The notes: generated by a model from the sequence alone, not told the origin. Positions 35,909 to 44,822 are shown, counted from the stretch's first letter. The stretch is 64,000 nucleotides of DNA from Xylanimonas protaetiae (GCF_004135385.1 NZ_CP035493.1:372001-436000), one strand, 5' to 3'. Translations and numbers: made by a program.

Positions 35909-36718
35909 GTGGACACCACTGTGTTCGTCCCGATCGACGCGACCGCCACGACCGCCGGCGTGGCCGCCGTCCGCGCCCGCTCGCTCGCCAAGACCTACGG
36001 CAAGGGCGCCGCGCAGGTGCGCGCGCTCGACGCCGTCGACGTCGACTTCGAGGCCGGCAGGTTCACCGCGATCATGGGCCCCTCGGGCTCGGGCAAGTCC
36101 ACCCTCATGCACCTGCTCGCCGGGCTGGACAGCGCGACGTCCGGCCAGGCGTTCATCGGCACGACCGAGCTGACCGGGCTCGGCGACAAGGAGCTCACGC
36201 TGCTGCGGCGCGACCGCGTCGGGTTCGTGTTCCAGCAGTTCAACCTGCTGCCGATGTTCACCGCCGAGCAGAACATCACCCTGCCGGTGGAGCTCGCGGG
36301 CGGCACCGTGGACCGCGCGTGGTTCGGCACGCTCGCCCGCACGCTCGGCATCGAGGACCGCCTCACGCACCGCCCGTCGGAGATGTCCGGCGGGCAGCAG
36401 CAGCGCGTCGCGATCGCCCGGGCGCTCATCGCCAAGCCTGACGTCGTGTTCGCCGACGAGCCCACCGGCAACCTCGACTCGCGCGCCGGCGCGCAGGTGC
36501 TGTCGTTCCTGCGCCGGTCCGTGCGCGAGCTCGGCCGCACGATCATCATGGTCACCCACGACCCCGCGGCGGCCGCGTACGCCGACCGCGTCGTGCTGCT
36601 CGCCGACGGCCGCATCGCGGGCGAGATCACCGACCCGACGCCCGAGGCCGTGCTCGCAGGCCTCGACGCGCTGCGCTCGCTCGACGACACGATCGACGGG
36701 CCCGAGGTGAACGGCTGA
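35909..36718 (+). CDS. ABC exporter ATP-binding protein (MacB/LolD type)
   Basis: The 269-residue ATPase has Walker A GPSGSGKSTLMHLLAGLD near residue 57, the Q-loop FVFQQFNLLP near 100, signature SGGQQQRVAIARAL near 160, Walker B VVFADEPTGNLDS near 181 and the H-loop MVTHDP near 214. GTG 35909 is preceded by GGAGA at the right distance; an alternative at 35861 lies in the likely promoter, where TAGCGT at 35858-35863 could be the -10. The stop overlaps the permease ATG by one base. The pair is of the kind used for antimicrobial-peptide or lipid export rather than nutrient uptake. Confidence 0.92.
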   Translation: MDTTVFVPIDATATTAGVAAVRARSLAKTYGKGAAQVRALDAVDVDFEAGRFTAIMGPSGSGKSTLMHLLAGLDSATSGQAFIGTTELTGLGDKELTLLRRDRVGFVFQQFNLLPMFTAEQNITLPVELAGGTVDRAWFGTLARTLGIEDRLTHRPSEMSGGQQQRVAIARALIAKPDVVFADEPTGNLDSRAGAQVLSFLRRSVRELGRTIIMVTHDPAAAAYADRVVLLADGRIAGEITDPTPEAVLAGLDALRSLDDTIDGPEVNG

Positions 36719-39378
36719 TGCTGCGCCTCACCCTCGCCCAGATGCGTCGCTCGGCCGGGCGGCTCGCCGCCGCGGGCTTCGCGATCGTCATCGGCACGGC
36801 CTTCGTGGCGCTCACGCTGCTCGCCGCCACGGCCGTGCGGCAGACCAGCACCGCCACGCTCGCCGCGCAGTACGCGCAGTCCGACCTCGTCGTCGCGAGC
36901 TCCGACGCCCCGCTCACCCCCGCGGCACTCGACGCCGTCCGGGCTGTGCCCGGTGTCGCCGCCGCGGACGGCCAGGCCACCTCGTGGCAGCAGTTCACGC
37001 ACGGCAGCCGCACGGTCATGACGCCCGTCCTGCCCGCGACCGACGATCCCGCGCTCCTCCCGCTCGCCGTCGAGGACGGCGAGCTGCCGACGTCGGACCA
37101 CGAGGTGGCGCTGCCGGTCGACGTCGCGGACCGGCTCGGCGTCACGGTCGGCGACACCGTGGACCTGGTCCGCACCGTCGTGCTCACGGACGCAGCCGAC
37201 GACGAGACGCAGTTCGCGCTCGACACGCCCTACACGGTGACGGGTACGACGACGGACCCGCACGGTGCGTTCCGGTCGTCCAACGGCGCCGGTGTCCTCA
37301 GCCTCCCGGGCTTCCGGTCCACCGCGGCCGACGCCAACGAGGTCGCCGGCGTGTCGGCGGCGCAGTGGAGGGCGATGAGCGCTGCCGAGCAGCGCGCGCA
37401 GGTCGCCGCGGGCGCACCCGTCGACCTCACGTTCGAGGCACTGCTCCTGAGCACCGACGGGCCGGTGGACGACACGCTGCGCGCCGCCGTCCTCGACGCC
37501 GTCCGGGCCGGCGACACGACAGCCGCCGCCGACGTGGTCACGCCGCAGGAGTACGCGACATCCATCACGAGCGCCATCACCGGCGGCGAGGACATGGTCT
37601 TCACGGTGTTCGGCCTCGTCTTCGCCGCCATCGCGCTGCTCGTCGCGGGCCTCGTGATCGCGAACACCTTCCAGGTGCTCGTCGCCCAGCGCACCCGCAC
37701 CCTCGCCCTGCTGCGCTGCGTGGGTGCCGACAAGCGGACGCTGCGCGGCTCGGTGCTCCTCGAAGGGCTGCTGCTCGGGCTGATCGCCTCGACCGCCGGC
37801 GTGGCTCTGGGCGCGCTGCTGGCGCAGGTGGCGCTCGTCGGCGGCGACGCGCTCGACCTGGGCGTGCCGTTGCCCTCGACCATCTCGGTCACGGCGCCGG
37901 TCGTGCTGCTCCCCCTGGCCGTCGGCACCGTCGTGACCGTCCTGGCGGCTCTGGCCCCGGCACGCGCCGCCACGCGCGTCGCACCGCTCGAGGCGCTGCG
38001 CCCGTCCGACGCGCCGACCGTCGCGGACCCGGCAGGCCGCGCGCGGCTCGTCGTCTCGCTGCTGTTCGTCGTCGGCGGGCTCGCGCTGCTCGGCGTCGGC
38101 GTCTTCGGTTCCGGGCAGATGAGCTCGCTCGACGTCGGCGTGCTGATCGCCGTCGCAGGCGGAGCGCTGAGCTTCGTCGGCGTGGTGGTGGGCGCCGTGT
38201 TCTGGCTGCCCAAGGTCGTCGCGCTGGCGGGCCGCCTGGTCGGCCTGTCCGGCCCGACGGCCCGGCTGGCTGCTGCGAACACGCTGCGCAACCCGCGCCG
38301 CACCGCGGCGACGTCGACGGCGCTCGTCATCGGCGTCACCCTCGTGGCGACGATGTCGACGGGGGCCGCCTCGGCCCGGGCGACGCTCAACGCCGAGCTC
38401 GACGACCGGTACTTCGCCGACGCCATCCTGTCGACCGACAGCTGGACCGACCCGGCCTCCGCCGAGGCCGTCCCCGCCGAGGCGATCGACGCGGTGCGAC
38501 GCGTCGACGGTGTCTCGACCCTCGTCGCGGTCCCGGCGACGACCGTCGCGGTGGACGACGGCCGCACGATGACGGTGCGCGGCATCACCCGGTCGGACGC
38601 CCTCGCCGTCGGCCGGACGGACGCCCTCGCCGACGGGCTCGAACCCGGCACGCTCGCCCTGTCCGCGGCGTGGTGGAGCGAGTCCTACACGGACGGCCAG
38701 CAGGTGACGCTCACCGGTCCCACCGGCGAGCAGACGCTGACGGTCCGCCTCACCGCCCTGCGTGGCTCCCGGGCCAGCGAGGCCCTCGTCGTGCCCGAGA
38801 CCCTCGCGGGCCTCGATGCGCACGCGGAGGCCACCCAGGTGTGGGCCCGCCTCGACGAGGGCGCCGACGCCGCCAGCGTCGCCCCGCGCATCGAGGACGC
38901 CCTGGCCGACACCGGGGGCACGGTCAGCCTCGACGGCGCCGCCGTGGAGCGGGCGCAGTTCGAGCGGGTCATCGACACGATGCTCGCCGTCGTCGTCGGA
39001 CTCCTCGCGGCCGCCGTGATCATCGCCCTCATCGGTGTCGCGAACACCCTCTCGCTCAGCGTCATCGAGCGGCGGAAGGAGTCGGCGACACTCAGGGCCA
39101 TCGGCCTCTCACGGGGCCGCCTGCGCGGGATGCTCGCCATCGAGGGTGTGCTCATCGCCTTGGTCGGCGCCGTGTGCGGGGTGGTGCTCGGCCTGCTGTA
39201 CGGCTGGGCCGGCGCGGAGGCGATCCTCGGGCAGATGGCCCACGCCGTCCTCACCGTCCCCTGGCGTGACGTCACGCTCGCGCTGGCGATCGCGCTCGTC
39301 GCGGGGCTGGTCGCGTCGGTCGTCCCGGGCCGCACCGCGGCCCGCACCTCTCCGGTGGCGGCGCTCGCCACCGAGTAG
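36718..39378 (+). CDS. FtsX-like ABC permease with two FtsX domains
   Basis: The 886-residue permease has an N-terminal helix (AAAGFAIVIGTAFVALTLLAATAV at about 16-40), an extracytoplasmic domain, and a first FtsX block of three helices (FTVFGLVFAAIALLVAGLVIANTF at about 295-320 and onward). A middle pair of helices follows, then NTLRNPRRTAATSTALVIGVTLVAT, a second external domain, and a final FtsX block with VIIALIGVANTLSLSVIERRKE and LRAIGLSRGRLRGMLAIEG near 800. This ten-helix layout is typical of large actinobacterial FtsX/MacB permeases acting with a single ATPase. The substrate is unknown. Antibiotic or peptide resistance is the usual guess, given the two-component system just upstream. 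Confidence 0.9.
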   Translation: MLRLTLAQMRRSAGRLAAAGFAIVIGTAFVALTLLAATAVRQTSTATLAAQYAQSDLVVASSDAPLTPAALDAVRAVPGVAAADGQATSWQQFTHGSRTVMTPVLPATDDPALLPLAVEDGELPTSDHEVALPVDVADRLGVTVGDTVDLVRTVVLTDAADDETQFALDTPYTVTGTTTDPHGAFRSSNGAGVLSLPGFRSTAADANEVAGVSAAQWRAMSAAEQRAQVAAGAPVDLTFEALLLSTDGPVDDTLRAAVLDAVRAGDTTAAADVVTPQEYATSITSAITGGEDMVFTVFGLVFAAIALLVAGLVIANTFQVLVAQRTRTLALLRCVGADKRTLRGSVLLEGLLLGLIASTAGVALGALLAQVALVGGDALDLGVPLPSTISVTAPVVLLPLAVGTVVTVLAALAPARAATRVAPLEALRPSDAPTVADPAGRARLVVSLLFVVGGLALLGVGVFGSGQMSSLDVGVLIAVAGGALSFVGVVVGAVFWLPKVVALAGRLVGLSGPTARLAAANTLRNPRRTAATSTALVIGVTLVATMSTGAASARATLNAELDDRYFADAILSTDSWTDPASAEAVPAEAIDAVRRVDGVSTLVAVPATTVAVDDGRTMTVRGITRSDALAVGRTDALADGLEPGTLALSAAWWSESYTDGQQVTLTGPTGEQTLTVRLTALRGSRASEALVVPETLAGLDAHAEATQVWARLDEGADAASVAPRIEDALADTGGTVSLDGAAVERAQFERVIDTMLAVVVGLLAAAVIIALIGVANTLSLSVIERRKESATLRAIGLSRGRLRGMLAIEGVLIALVGAVCGVVLGLLYGWAGAEAILGQMAHAVLTVPWRDVTLALAIALVAGLVASVVPGRTAARTSPVAALATE

Positions 39379-39400
39379 CGGCGGGACCGCGTCGCGGGAC

Positions 39401-39436
39401 GAGGCCTCCGGCTCGGGGATCTGGGCCGGGGGCCTC
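39401..39436 (+). terminator. Putative hairpin terminator after the FtsX permease
   Basis: The 12-bp arms GAGGCCTCCGGC (39401-39412) and GCCGGGGGCCTC (39425-39436) pair with one wobble, 23 bases after the permease stop. Confidence 0.5.
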
Positions 39437-39450
39437 GCGCCTGCGCGGGG

Positions 39451-39459
39451 TTGTCCACA
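39451..39459 (+). promoter_or_regulatory. Single DnaA-box-like sequence TTGTCCACA
   Basis: TTGTCCACA equals the high-GC actinobacterial DnaA box as I know it. It lies 42 bases before the FtsK-like start. Only one copy is seen, so this is not an origin; it may be chance or a local regulatory site. Confidence 0.35.
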
Positions 39460-39501
39460 GGCGGTCCGCCGACGGCCGCTCCCGCGGGCATCCTGGGCGC
39501 C

Positions 39502-42500
39502 ATGCCCGCCACGGTCCGCCTCACGATGCACCCCGGCGAGGACGTGCTGCTGCCCGCCGGCGTCCCGCTCGCCGCGCTGCGGGAGCCGCTCGCCGACCTG
39601 CTGCGGCGCCCCGAGCTGCGGCACACCCGCCTGCGGGCCGACGGCGTGGAGGTCGCATCGGGGAGCGTCGTCGGCGAGCGGCCGCTGCTGCCGGGCGCGG
39701 TGCTGCGGGCCGACGCCGGCCCGCACGCAACGGACCCCCGTTTCGATGTAGTACCTCGTTGCGTTCCGGAGCCCAGAACGCAACGAGGTACTACATCGAA
39801 ACGGGGCGGCTGGCCCATGTGGTCCGACGACGCGGCCCTGCGGGCGCCCTGGCTCGTCGCGCGGGAGACGGGCGCCGACGCCGGGGAGCTGGCCGGCCTG
39901 TGGCCCGGGACGCTGCTCGCGCTGTCGGGCGGAGTGGTGGTGCGGATGACGCGAGGCGGGCGGCTGCGGGTCCGCACGGCGGTGGTGCGGGGCGACGGGT
40001 CGCGCGGCGGTCGCGGTCGCGCAGTCCTGCGGCGGCCCGGTGGGGCGCGGCGCCGCGTCGGGCTGCTCGGCCGGCGGTGGCGGCCTGGCGAGGTGCTCGA
40101 CGTGGGTTCCCGGTACGCGCTGCACGCGTCGGGAGACGCCGTCACGCTGCTCGAGGGCCTCGCCCCCACCGCCGGGCCGGCCGCGTCATCCGCCGGCGGG
40201 CCGAGCCTCGCGAGCACGTTCGCTACGGTCCTGCTGCCGGGGGCGGGATCGATCGTGCTCGCGGTCGCGCTCCGGCAGCCGGGCTATGCCCTGTTCGCCC
40301 TCGTGGGCCTGCTCGCGGCGATCCCTCAACTGGCGGGGATGGCGCGACGCCGGACAAGCGCGGCGGCGCGGCTACACCGCGCGGGCCCGTCCGGGGACGG
40401 CCCGGCGGCGGGGTCACCCGGTCCCAGCCGAACGACGCCGGGCGACCTGCGGCCCGACCGTCTGACCCGCGCCGCGCTTGCGGCGTGGCACGCGCCCGGC
40501 GTCGCCTGGCGGGACGCGCTCCGGGCGCGCGCGTCCTCGTCGGGAGCGCGGGCCGCGGCGGCGCCGCCGCTCCTGGCCGACGGCGCGGTCGCCGTCCGCG
40601 GGCCCGGGCCGGAGGTCGCCGCGGCGGCCCGTGCCGTGGTCGCGGGAATCGCTGCTCGCGGTGCCGCCGTGCGGGTGACGGGTGCCGCGCGCGACGAGTG
40701 GTCCTGGTGCCGCTGGTTCGACGGTGCGGCGACCGTGCTCGTCGTGGACTCTCCCTCCCCCACTGACCTCGACGCCGCCCATGCCGCTCACCGGGCCGGC
40801 ATCGCGGTGGTGCTCTGCCTGCCTGGCGGTGCGCCGCTCCCGCCGTGGTGCCGCGCGGTGCTCGACGTCGAGACGACGCCGGGGCGCCCCGCACGCGTGC
40901 GCCGCACGGCGCCGGGCGGCGGGTCGTCGGTCGATCCGCTCGTCGGCATCAGCGCCGCGTGGGCGGAGCGGTTCGCGCGCCGGGTCGCGGGAGCCCGCGG
41001 GCTCGGCCACGACGTCGGGGCGCTGTGGGTGGACGCGGCCCCGGAGACCCTGGGAGGCGGCAGCCTGCCACCGGGGGCCGACCCGGCCGATCCGCGGTTG
41101 CCTACCGTCGTCCCGTTGACGGGGCTCGTGGACGGGCCTCCCGCTGTGCAGGCGAGTACCGCTGTGCAGGCGGAGATCGCTGTGCAGGCGGAGATCGCCA
41201 TGTGGGCGGGGACCGCCGAACCTCCGGGAACGCCTGAGGCGACGGGACGGCCCGGTCCCTCGCGTCCCTCGCTGGGGGCCGATGCCCCGTGGGCCGTGCC
41301 CCTGGGCGTCGACGCCGAGGGCCGCACGGTCTGGTTCGACCTCGTCGCGGACGGCCCGCACCTGCTCGTCGCGGGCACCACGGGGTCCGGGAAGTCCGAG
41401 CTCCTGCAAGCCCTCGTGCTCGCGCTCGCGCTGCGGCGCACGCCCGTCGAGCTCGCCCTCGCCCTCGTGGACTTCAAGGGCGGCGCGTCGTTCGGCGCGT
41501 GCGCGGGACTGCCGCACGTCGTCGGGCAGGTGACCGACCTCGACGCGGGGCTCGCCGCGCGGGCGCTCGACGGGCTGCGCGCCGAGCTGCGACGCCGCAA
41601 GGAGGTGCTTGCCGCGCATGGCGTCGCCGACGTCGCCGCCCTGCCGCGGGGCACGCTCCCCCGGCTCGTGGTCGTGGTGGACGAGTTCCGCGCCCTCGCC
41701 GACGACCTGCCCGACCTCCTGCCGGGACTGCTCCGCGTCGCCGCCCAGGGGCGGTCGCTGGGCCTGCACCTCGTGCTCGCGACCCAGCGCCCGGCAGGTG
41801 CCGTCTCGGCCGACGTGCGCGCCAACGTCTCGGCGCGCCTCGCGCTGCGCGTGGTCGACGCGGCCGACTCGCACGACGTGATCGACTCCCCCGCGGCGGC
41901 GCACGTGCCGTCGGGCGTGCCGGGCCGGGCCGTCCTGCGGGTCGACGCGGCGCCCCCGGTCGCGCTCCAGTGCGCGTACGCGGGCGCCCTCCCCGACGGC
42001 GCGGGCGCGACCGTCCGTCGGGCGCCGACGTGGGCGGACCTCGCCTCTGCCCGGCCGCCCGGCGCCGCTGTGGCCGGGGCGGGCATGCGGCCCGCGTCGC
42101 CCGTGCACGTCCCGGCCGGTCACCACCCAGTCGGCGGTGACTCCGCCGACCCCGGCCCCGTCCGCCCCGTCCCCGCCGACCCCGGTCCCGCCGACCCCGG
42201 TCCCGCCGACCCGGTCGCGGCGCTGGTGGCCCGGGTCCGGGCGGCCGCGAGCGTCGCCGCGTCGCCGCGGTGGCCAGCCCCCTGGCTGCCGCCCCTGCCT
42301 ACAGCCGTCGCACGCGCCGACGTCGGCGCGGTCCCTCCGGGCGCGCTCCCGCTCGCGCTCGGCGACGCGCCCGCCGCACAGGCACGCGTCCCCGTCGCCT
42401 GGGACCCCGCCGCCGGACACCTCGCGATCCTCGGCAGGGCTCGGTCGGGTCGCAGCACCGCGCTGCGCTCGCTCGCCCACGGGGCGCTGGCCGCGGGCTG

Positions 42501-43926
42501 GCACGTGCACGCCCTCGTCCCGGCGGCGGCCGCCGCCGCGCTCGAGCCGCTCGCCGCGCACCCGGGCTTCGGCACGCTCGCTGGGCCGGACGATCCCCGC
42601 CGGGCCGCCCGCCTGCTGCGCCTGCTCGGGCGCCGGGCACCGGGCGGGCCGCGCGTGCTCGTCTTCGTCGACAGGATCGAGGAGCTGCGCGCCGCGGTCG
42701 CGTCGCCCACCGACGACCCGCTCGCGACCGCCCTCGCCTCACGCGGCGCCACGTTCGCCGTGTCGGCCGAGTCGGCCGGGCTCGCGGGCCTGGCCGCGCG
42801 GTTCGGGCCACGCCTCGTGCTCCTGTCCGCCGACACCACCGCCGACTCGATGCTCGGCGCCCCGACGCCGTTCGCGGGCCGGGGCCGCACGCCGGGCCGT
42901 GGCGTGTGGCTCGGCGGCGGCGACCCGCTCGAGTGCCAGGTCGTCCTCCCCGGTCCGACGCTTGCGACAGGTGCGCCGCCCGCCGCCGGTCCGACGCCTG
43001 CACCAGCTCCCACGCCCGCCCACCTCGCCGAGCTCGCCCAACAACCCGAGCCCGTCCGACAACTCGAGCCCGTCCAACAACTCGAGCCCGTCCAAGTCCT
43101 CGAGCCCGTCCGTGTCCGGGAGATCCCGCGCGCGGTCGACCCGGCAGACCTGGCAACCGCGACCCTGGCGGCCGTCGGCCTGGGCGGCGACGACGCCGGC
43201 CCCGTGCACCTCGACCTCGCGCGCGGCGCGCTCGTCGCCGGTCCCCGCGGCGGCGGTCGCACGTCGGCCCTGCGCGTCCTCCTCGGAACCCTGCGGAACC
43301 CCGCCGACGCGCTCGTCGTCGCCCGGGACAGGGCGCTCGTCGCCGACGCCACGCACCGCGGTGCCCGCGTCGTCGCCCCGACGGCGTCGGCGCTGCGTGC
43401 CCTGCTGGACGACCTCGCCCACGGCACGGGAGGGCGCCCGCGGACGCTTCTGGTCGACGACGCCGACGCCCTCGCCCAGGTCGCGCCCCTGGAGACGGAC
43501 CGCCTCGCCGACCTCGCGTCCGACGGGCTCGTCGCCGTCGTCGCCTCCTCGACGACCCTCGCGGCCTGCATCGCGCACCGCGGCCTGCTCGCCCACCTGC
43601 GGGCCGGGCGCGCGGGCGTCGTGCTCTCCCCGGCCGACCGTGGCGCGGACGAGGTGTTCGGCACCGCGCTCGACGACGCCGCAGAGCCCGGCGTGCGATG
43701 GCCAGGTCGCGGGGCGCTCGTGGTCGACGGCGTGGTCAGGGCGGTCCAGCTCGCGGCCCCGCCACCACTCCCCGCGCACGCCGCACCAGGCACCATCCCC
43801 GAGACCCGCGACGCCGCCCCAGGGGCCGTCGGCGCGACCCCCGAGGCCAGGCGCGCCGCTCCAAAGGTCAGCGTCGCCGCCCCCGACCTCAGCGGCGCGT
43901 CGTCGCGTCGACCACGCGCGGCATGA
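39502..43926 (+). CDS. EssC/FtsK-SpoIIIE-like multi-ATPase membrane protein
   Basis: The 1,474-residue protein has a small N-terminal domain (residues 1-75, ubiquitin- or FHA-like) and a second beta-rich domain at 105-215. A helix pair at about 235-280 (STFATVLLPGAGSIVLAVAL, ALFALVGLLAAIPQLAGMA) is followed by three tandem ATPase-like domains. The first has a complete Walker A GTTGSGKSE near 625, Walker B LVVVVDEFRALADDLPD near 725 and ATQRPAGAVSADVRAN. The second (ILGRARSGRST) and third (VAGPRGGGRTS) have altered P-loops and are probably structural or regulatory, as in EssC/EccC of type VII secretion. No WXG100 or other secretion gene is in the window. A perfect palindrome (codons 79-102) and several repeat-rich linkers interrupt the protein without breaking the frame. 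It overlaps the next gene tail-to-tail. Confidence 0.87.
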   Translation: MPATVRLTMHPGEDVLLPAGVPLAALREPLADLLRRPELRHTRLRADGVEVASGSVVGERPLLPGAVLRADAGPHATDPRFDVVPRCVPEPRTQRGTTSKRGGWPMWSDDAALRAPWLVARETGADAGELAGLWPGTLLALSGGVVVRMTRGGRLRVRTAVVRGDGSRGGRGRAVLRRPGGARRRVGLLGRRWRPGEVLDVGSRYALHASGDAVTLLEGLAPTAGPAASSAGGPSLASTFATVLLPGAGSIVLAVALRQPGYALFALVGLLAAIPQLAGMARRRTSAAARLHRAGPSGDGPAAGSPGPSRTTPGDLRPDRLTRAALAAWHAPGVAWRDALRARASSSGARAAAAPPLLADGAVAVRGPGPEVAAAARAVVAGIAARGAAVRVTGAARDEWSWCRWFDGAATVLVVDSPSPTDLDAAHAAHRAGIAVVLCLPGGAPLPPWCRAVLDVETTPGRPARVRRTAPGGGSSVDPLVGISAAWAERFARRVAGARGLGHDVGALWVDAAPETLGGGSLPPGADPADPRLPTVVPLTGLVDGPPAVQASTAVQAEIAVQAEIAMWAGTAEPPGTPEATGRPGPSRPSLGADAPWAVPLGVDAEGRTVWFDLVADGPHLLVAGTTGSGKSELLQALVLALALRRTPVELALALVDFKGGASFGACAGLPHVVGQVTDLDAGLAARALDGLRAELRRRKEVLAAHGVADVAALPRGTLPRLVVVVDEFRALADDLPDLLPGLLRVAAQGRSLGLHLVLATQRPAGAVSADVRANVSARLALRVVDAADSHDVIDSPAAAHVPSGVPGRAVLRVDAAPPVALQCAYAGALPDGAGATVRRAPTWADLASARPPGAAVAGAGMRPASPVHVPAGHHPVGGDSADPGPVRPVPADPGPADPGPADPVAALVARVRAAASVAASPRWPAPWLPPLPTAVARADVGAVPPGALPLALGDAPAAQARVPVAWDPAAGHLAILGRARSGRSTALRSLAHGALAAGWHVHALVPAAAAAALEPLAAHPGFGTLAGPDDPRRAARLLRLLGRRAPGGPRVLVFVDRIEELRAAVASPTDDPLATALASRGATFAVSAESAGLAGLAARFGPRLVLLSADTTADSMLGAPTPFAGRGRTPGRGVWLGGGDPLECQVVLPGPTLATGAPPAAGPTPAPAPTPAHLAELAQQPEPVRQLEPVQQLEPVQVLEPVRVREIPRAVDPADLATATLAAVGLGGDDAGPVHLDLARGALVAGPRGGGRTSALRVLLGTLRNPADALVVARDRALVADATHRGARVVAPTASALRALLDDLAHGTGGRPRTLLVDDADALAQVAPLETDRLADLASDGLVAVVASSTTLAACIAHRGLLAHLRAGRAGVVLSPADRGADEVFGTALDDAAEPGVRWPGRGALVVDGVVRAVQLAAPPPLPAHAAPGTIPETRDAAPGAVGATPEARRAAPKVSVAAPDLSGASSRRPRAA
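39736..39806. repeat. Perfect palindromic element (31-bp arms, 9-base loop) in frame inside the FtsK-like gene
   Basis: Bases 39736-39766 are exactly complementary to 39776-39806, with loop CGGAGCCCA. The arm reads CCCCGTTTCGATGTAGTACC and continues to GCGTTC. Its base composition (TTTCGATGTAGTA) is far lower in GC than the surrounding gene. The element lies between two N-terminal domains and adds about 24 in-frame codons (from DPRFDVV to TSKRGG). This resembles a mobile palindromic repeat rather than native coding sequence. Confidence 0.93.
41143..41214. repeat. 18-bp tandem repeat, four copies, in the FtsK-like gene
   Basis: Four 18-bp units at 41143, 41161, 41179 and 41197 (GCTGTGCAGGCGGAGATC type) encode AVQAST, AVQAEI, AVQAEI and AMWAGT. 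Copies two and three are identical. They sit in the linker just before the first ATPase domain. Confidence 0.85.
43036..43110. repeat. Short degenerate tandem repeats encoding EPVxxLEPV
   Basis: Repeated CAACTCGAGCCCGTCC units of about 18 bp encode QPEPVRQLEPVQQLEPVQ and onward, in the linker between the second and third ATPase-like domains. Another GCCGACCCCGGTCCC repeat at 42175-42210 encodes ADPGPADPGPADP in the linker before the second. Confidence 0.75.
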
Positions 43927-44341
43927 GCAGCCCTGCGGCCACGCCGACCGCGAGCGCCAGCAGCACGACGCCGATCGCCACGGACCACGCGGACCCTGTG
44001 GCCAGGGCCGTCACGCCGACGATCCCCTGGAACAGCTGCCAGGTCATGGCCAGCGCGCGCCCGGAGCGCCGTCCCTCCAGCAGCCGTCGCCCCGCCGCCA
44101 CCAGCGCCCACGCGAACCCGAGCGCGCACGCCACGAGGAACACCGCCATGCCGATCTCGCGCCCCGCGAAGTCGCGGCGGGCCAGGAGGTCCACGAGGAC
44201 GCCGACGGCCGCGGCGGCGAGGATCACGGCCTCGACGAGGAGCGCGCCGCGGAGGGCTCGCACGGCGCGCGCTGGCGCGAGATGATCGATGTCTGCGCCG
44301 GACTGATCGGGACCTGGCGCTGGCTGGGGACGCTTCGGCAT
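43889..44341 (-). CDS. Small four-helix membrane protein
   Basis: This 150-residue protein has no recognised family. A short Pro-rich N-terminus is followed by four predicted helices: ALLVEAVILAAAAVGVLVDLL, IGMAVFLVACALGFAWALVAA, LAMTWQLFQGIVGVTALATG and VAIGVVLLALAVGVAAGLLMP. The end is basic (RVVDATTRR). It is convergent with, and overlaps by 38 bases, the end of the FtsK-like gene, so the two are not co-transcribed. Start ATG 44341 is adjacent to the whiB1 promoter region, from which it diverges. Similar small proteins are common near whiB1 in Micrococcales as I recall, but the function is unknown. Confidence 0.75.
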   Translation of the reverse strand: MPKRPQPAPGPDQSGADIDHLAPARAVRALRGALLVEAVILAAAAVGVLVDLLARRDFAGREIGMAVFLVACALGFAWALVAAGRRLLEGRRSGRALAMTWQLFQGIVGVTALATGSAWSVAIGVVLLALAVGVAAGLLMPRVVDATTRR

Positions 44342-44573
44342 GACCGAAAAGCGTACCCGTGACCTGCGACTTCACGACAGTGTGAGCAAAACCTCACGGT
44401 TTACGCGCCAGAAACCTTCCTGTCACCTCTTGTGCACGGCTTCACGAGGTGTGAATCTTGAATCAGTTCCCACCCGTCCCATCGCACCGGCTCACCTGCG
44501 CCTTCGTCCGGCTTCTGTCGGCCCGCGGAGAGCTGCGGTACCGGAAACCCCCTCGACTCCAAAGGAGAACGAC

Positions 44574-44822
44574 ATGGACTGGCGCCACAAGGCTGCCTGC
44601 CTCGACGAGGACCCCGAGCTCTTCTTCCCCATCGGCAACACCGGCCCTGCCCTCCTCCAGATCGAGGAGGCCAAGCAGGTCTGCCGTCGCTGCGAGGTCA
44701 TCGACACGTGCCTGAAGTGGGCGATCGAGTCGGGCCAGGACGCCGGCGTCTGGGGCGGCATGTCCGAGGACGAGCGCCGCGCGCTCAAGCGCCGCACGGC
44801 CCGCGCCCGCCGCGCCGGCTGA
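44574..44822 (+). CDS. whiB1: WhiB-family iron-sulfur regulator (WhiB1 type)
   Basis: The 82-residue Wbl protein binds a 4Fe-4S cluster through four cysteines: KAACLDEDPELFF (Cys 9), then VCRRC and DTCLKW (about Cys 37, 40 and 46). The invariant turn GVWGGMSEDERR follows, with a basic DNA-contact tail RALKRRTARARRAG. MDWRHKA is the WhiB1 N-terminus. AAAGGAGAACGAC before ATG 44574 is a strong ribosome site. WhiB1 works with the primary sigma factor and responds to nitric oxide in mycobacteria. The 232-base upstream gap carries several TCAC/GTGA inverted repeats (for example TTCACGAGGTGTGAA near 44442) that could be regulator sites. pdtaS follows convergently, as whiB1 and pdtaS do in Mycobacterium. 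Confidence 0.93.
   Translation: MDWRHKAACLDEDPELFFPIGNTGPALLQIEEAKQVCRRCEVIDTCLKWAIESGQDAGVWGGMSEDERRALKRRTARARRAG

Noticed and set aside
39451-39459. Replication origin at the DnaA-like box
   Set aside because: There is a single box, no AT-rich region and no dnaA, dnaN or parAB nearby.
41143-41214. Phase-variable repeat in the FtsK-like gene
   Set aside because: The unit is 18 bp, a multiple of three, so copy-number change alters length but not frame.
39502-44341. Type VII secretion locus
   Set aside because: Only an EssC-like ATPase is present. No WXG100, EccB, EccD, EccE or mycosin gene is found on either side.
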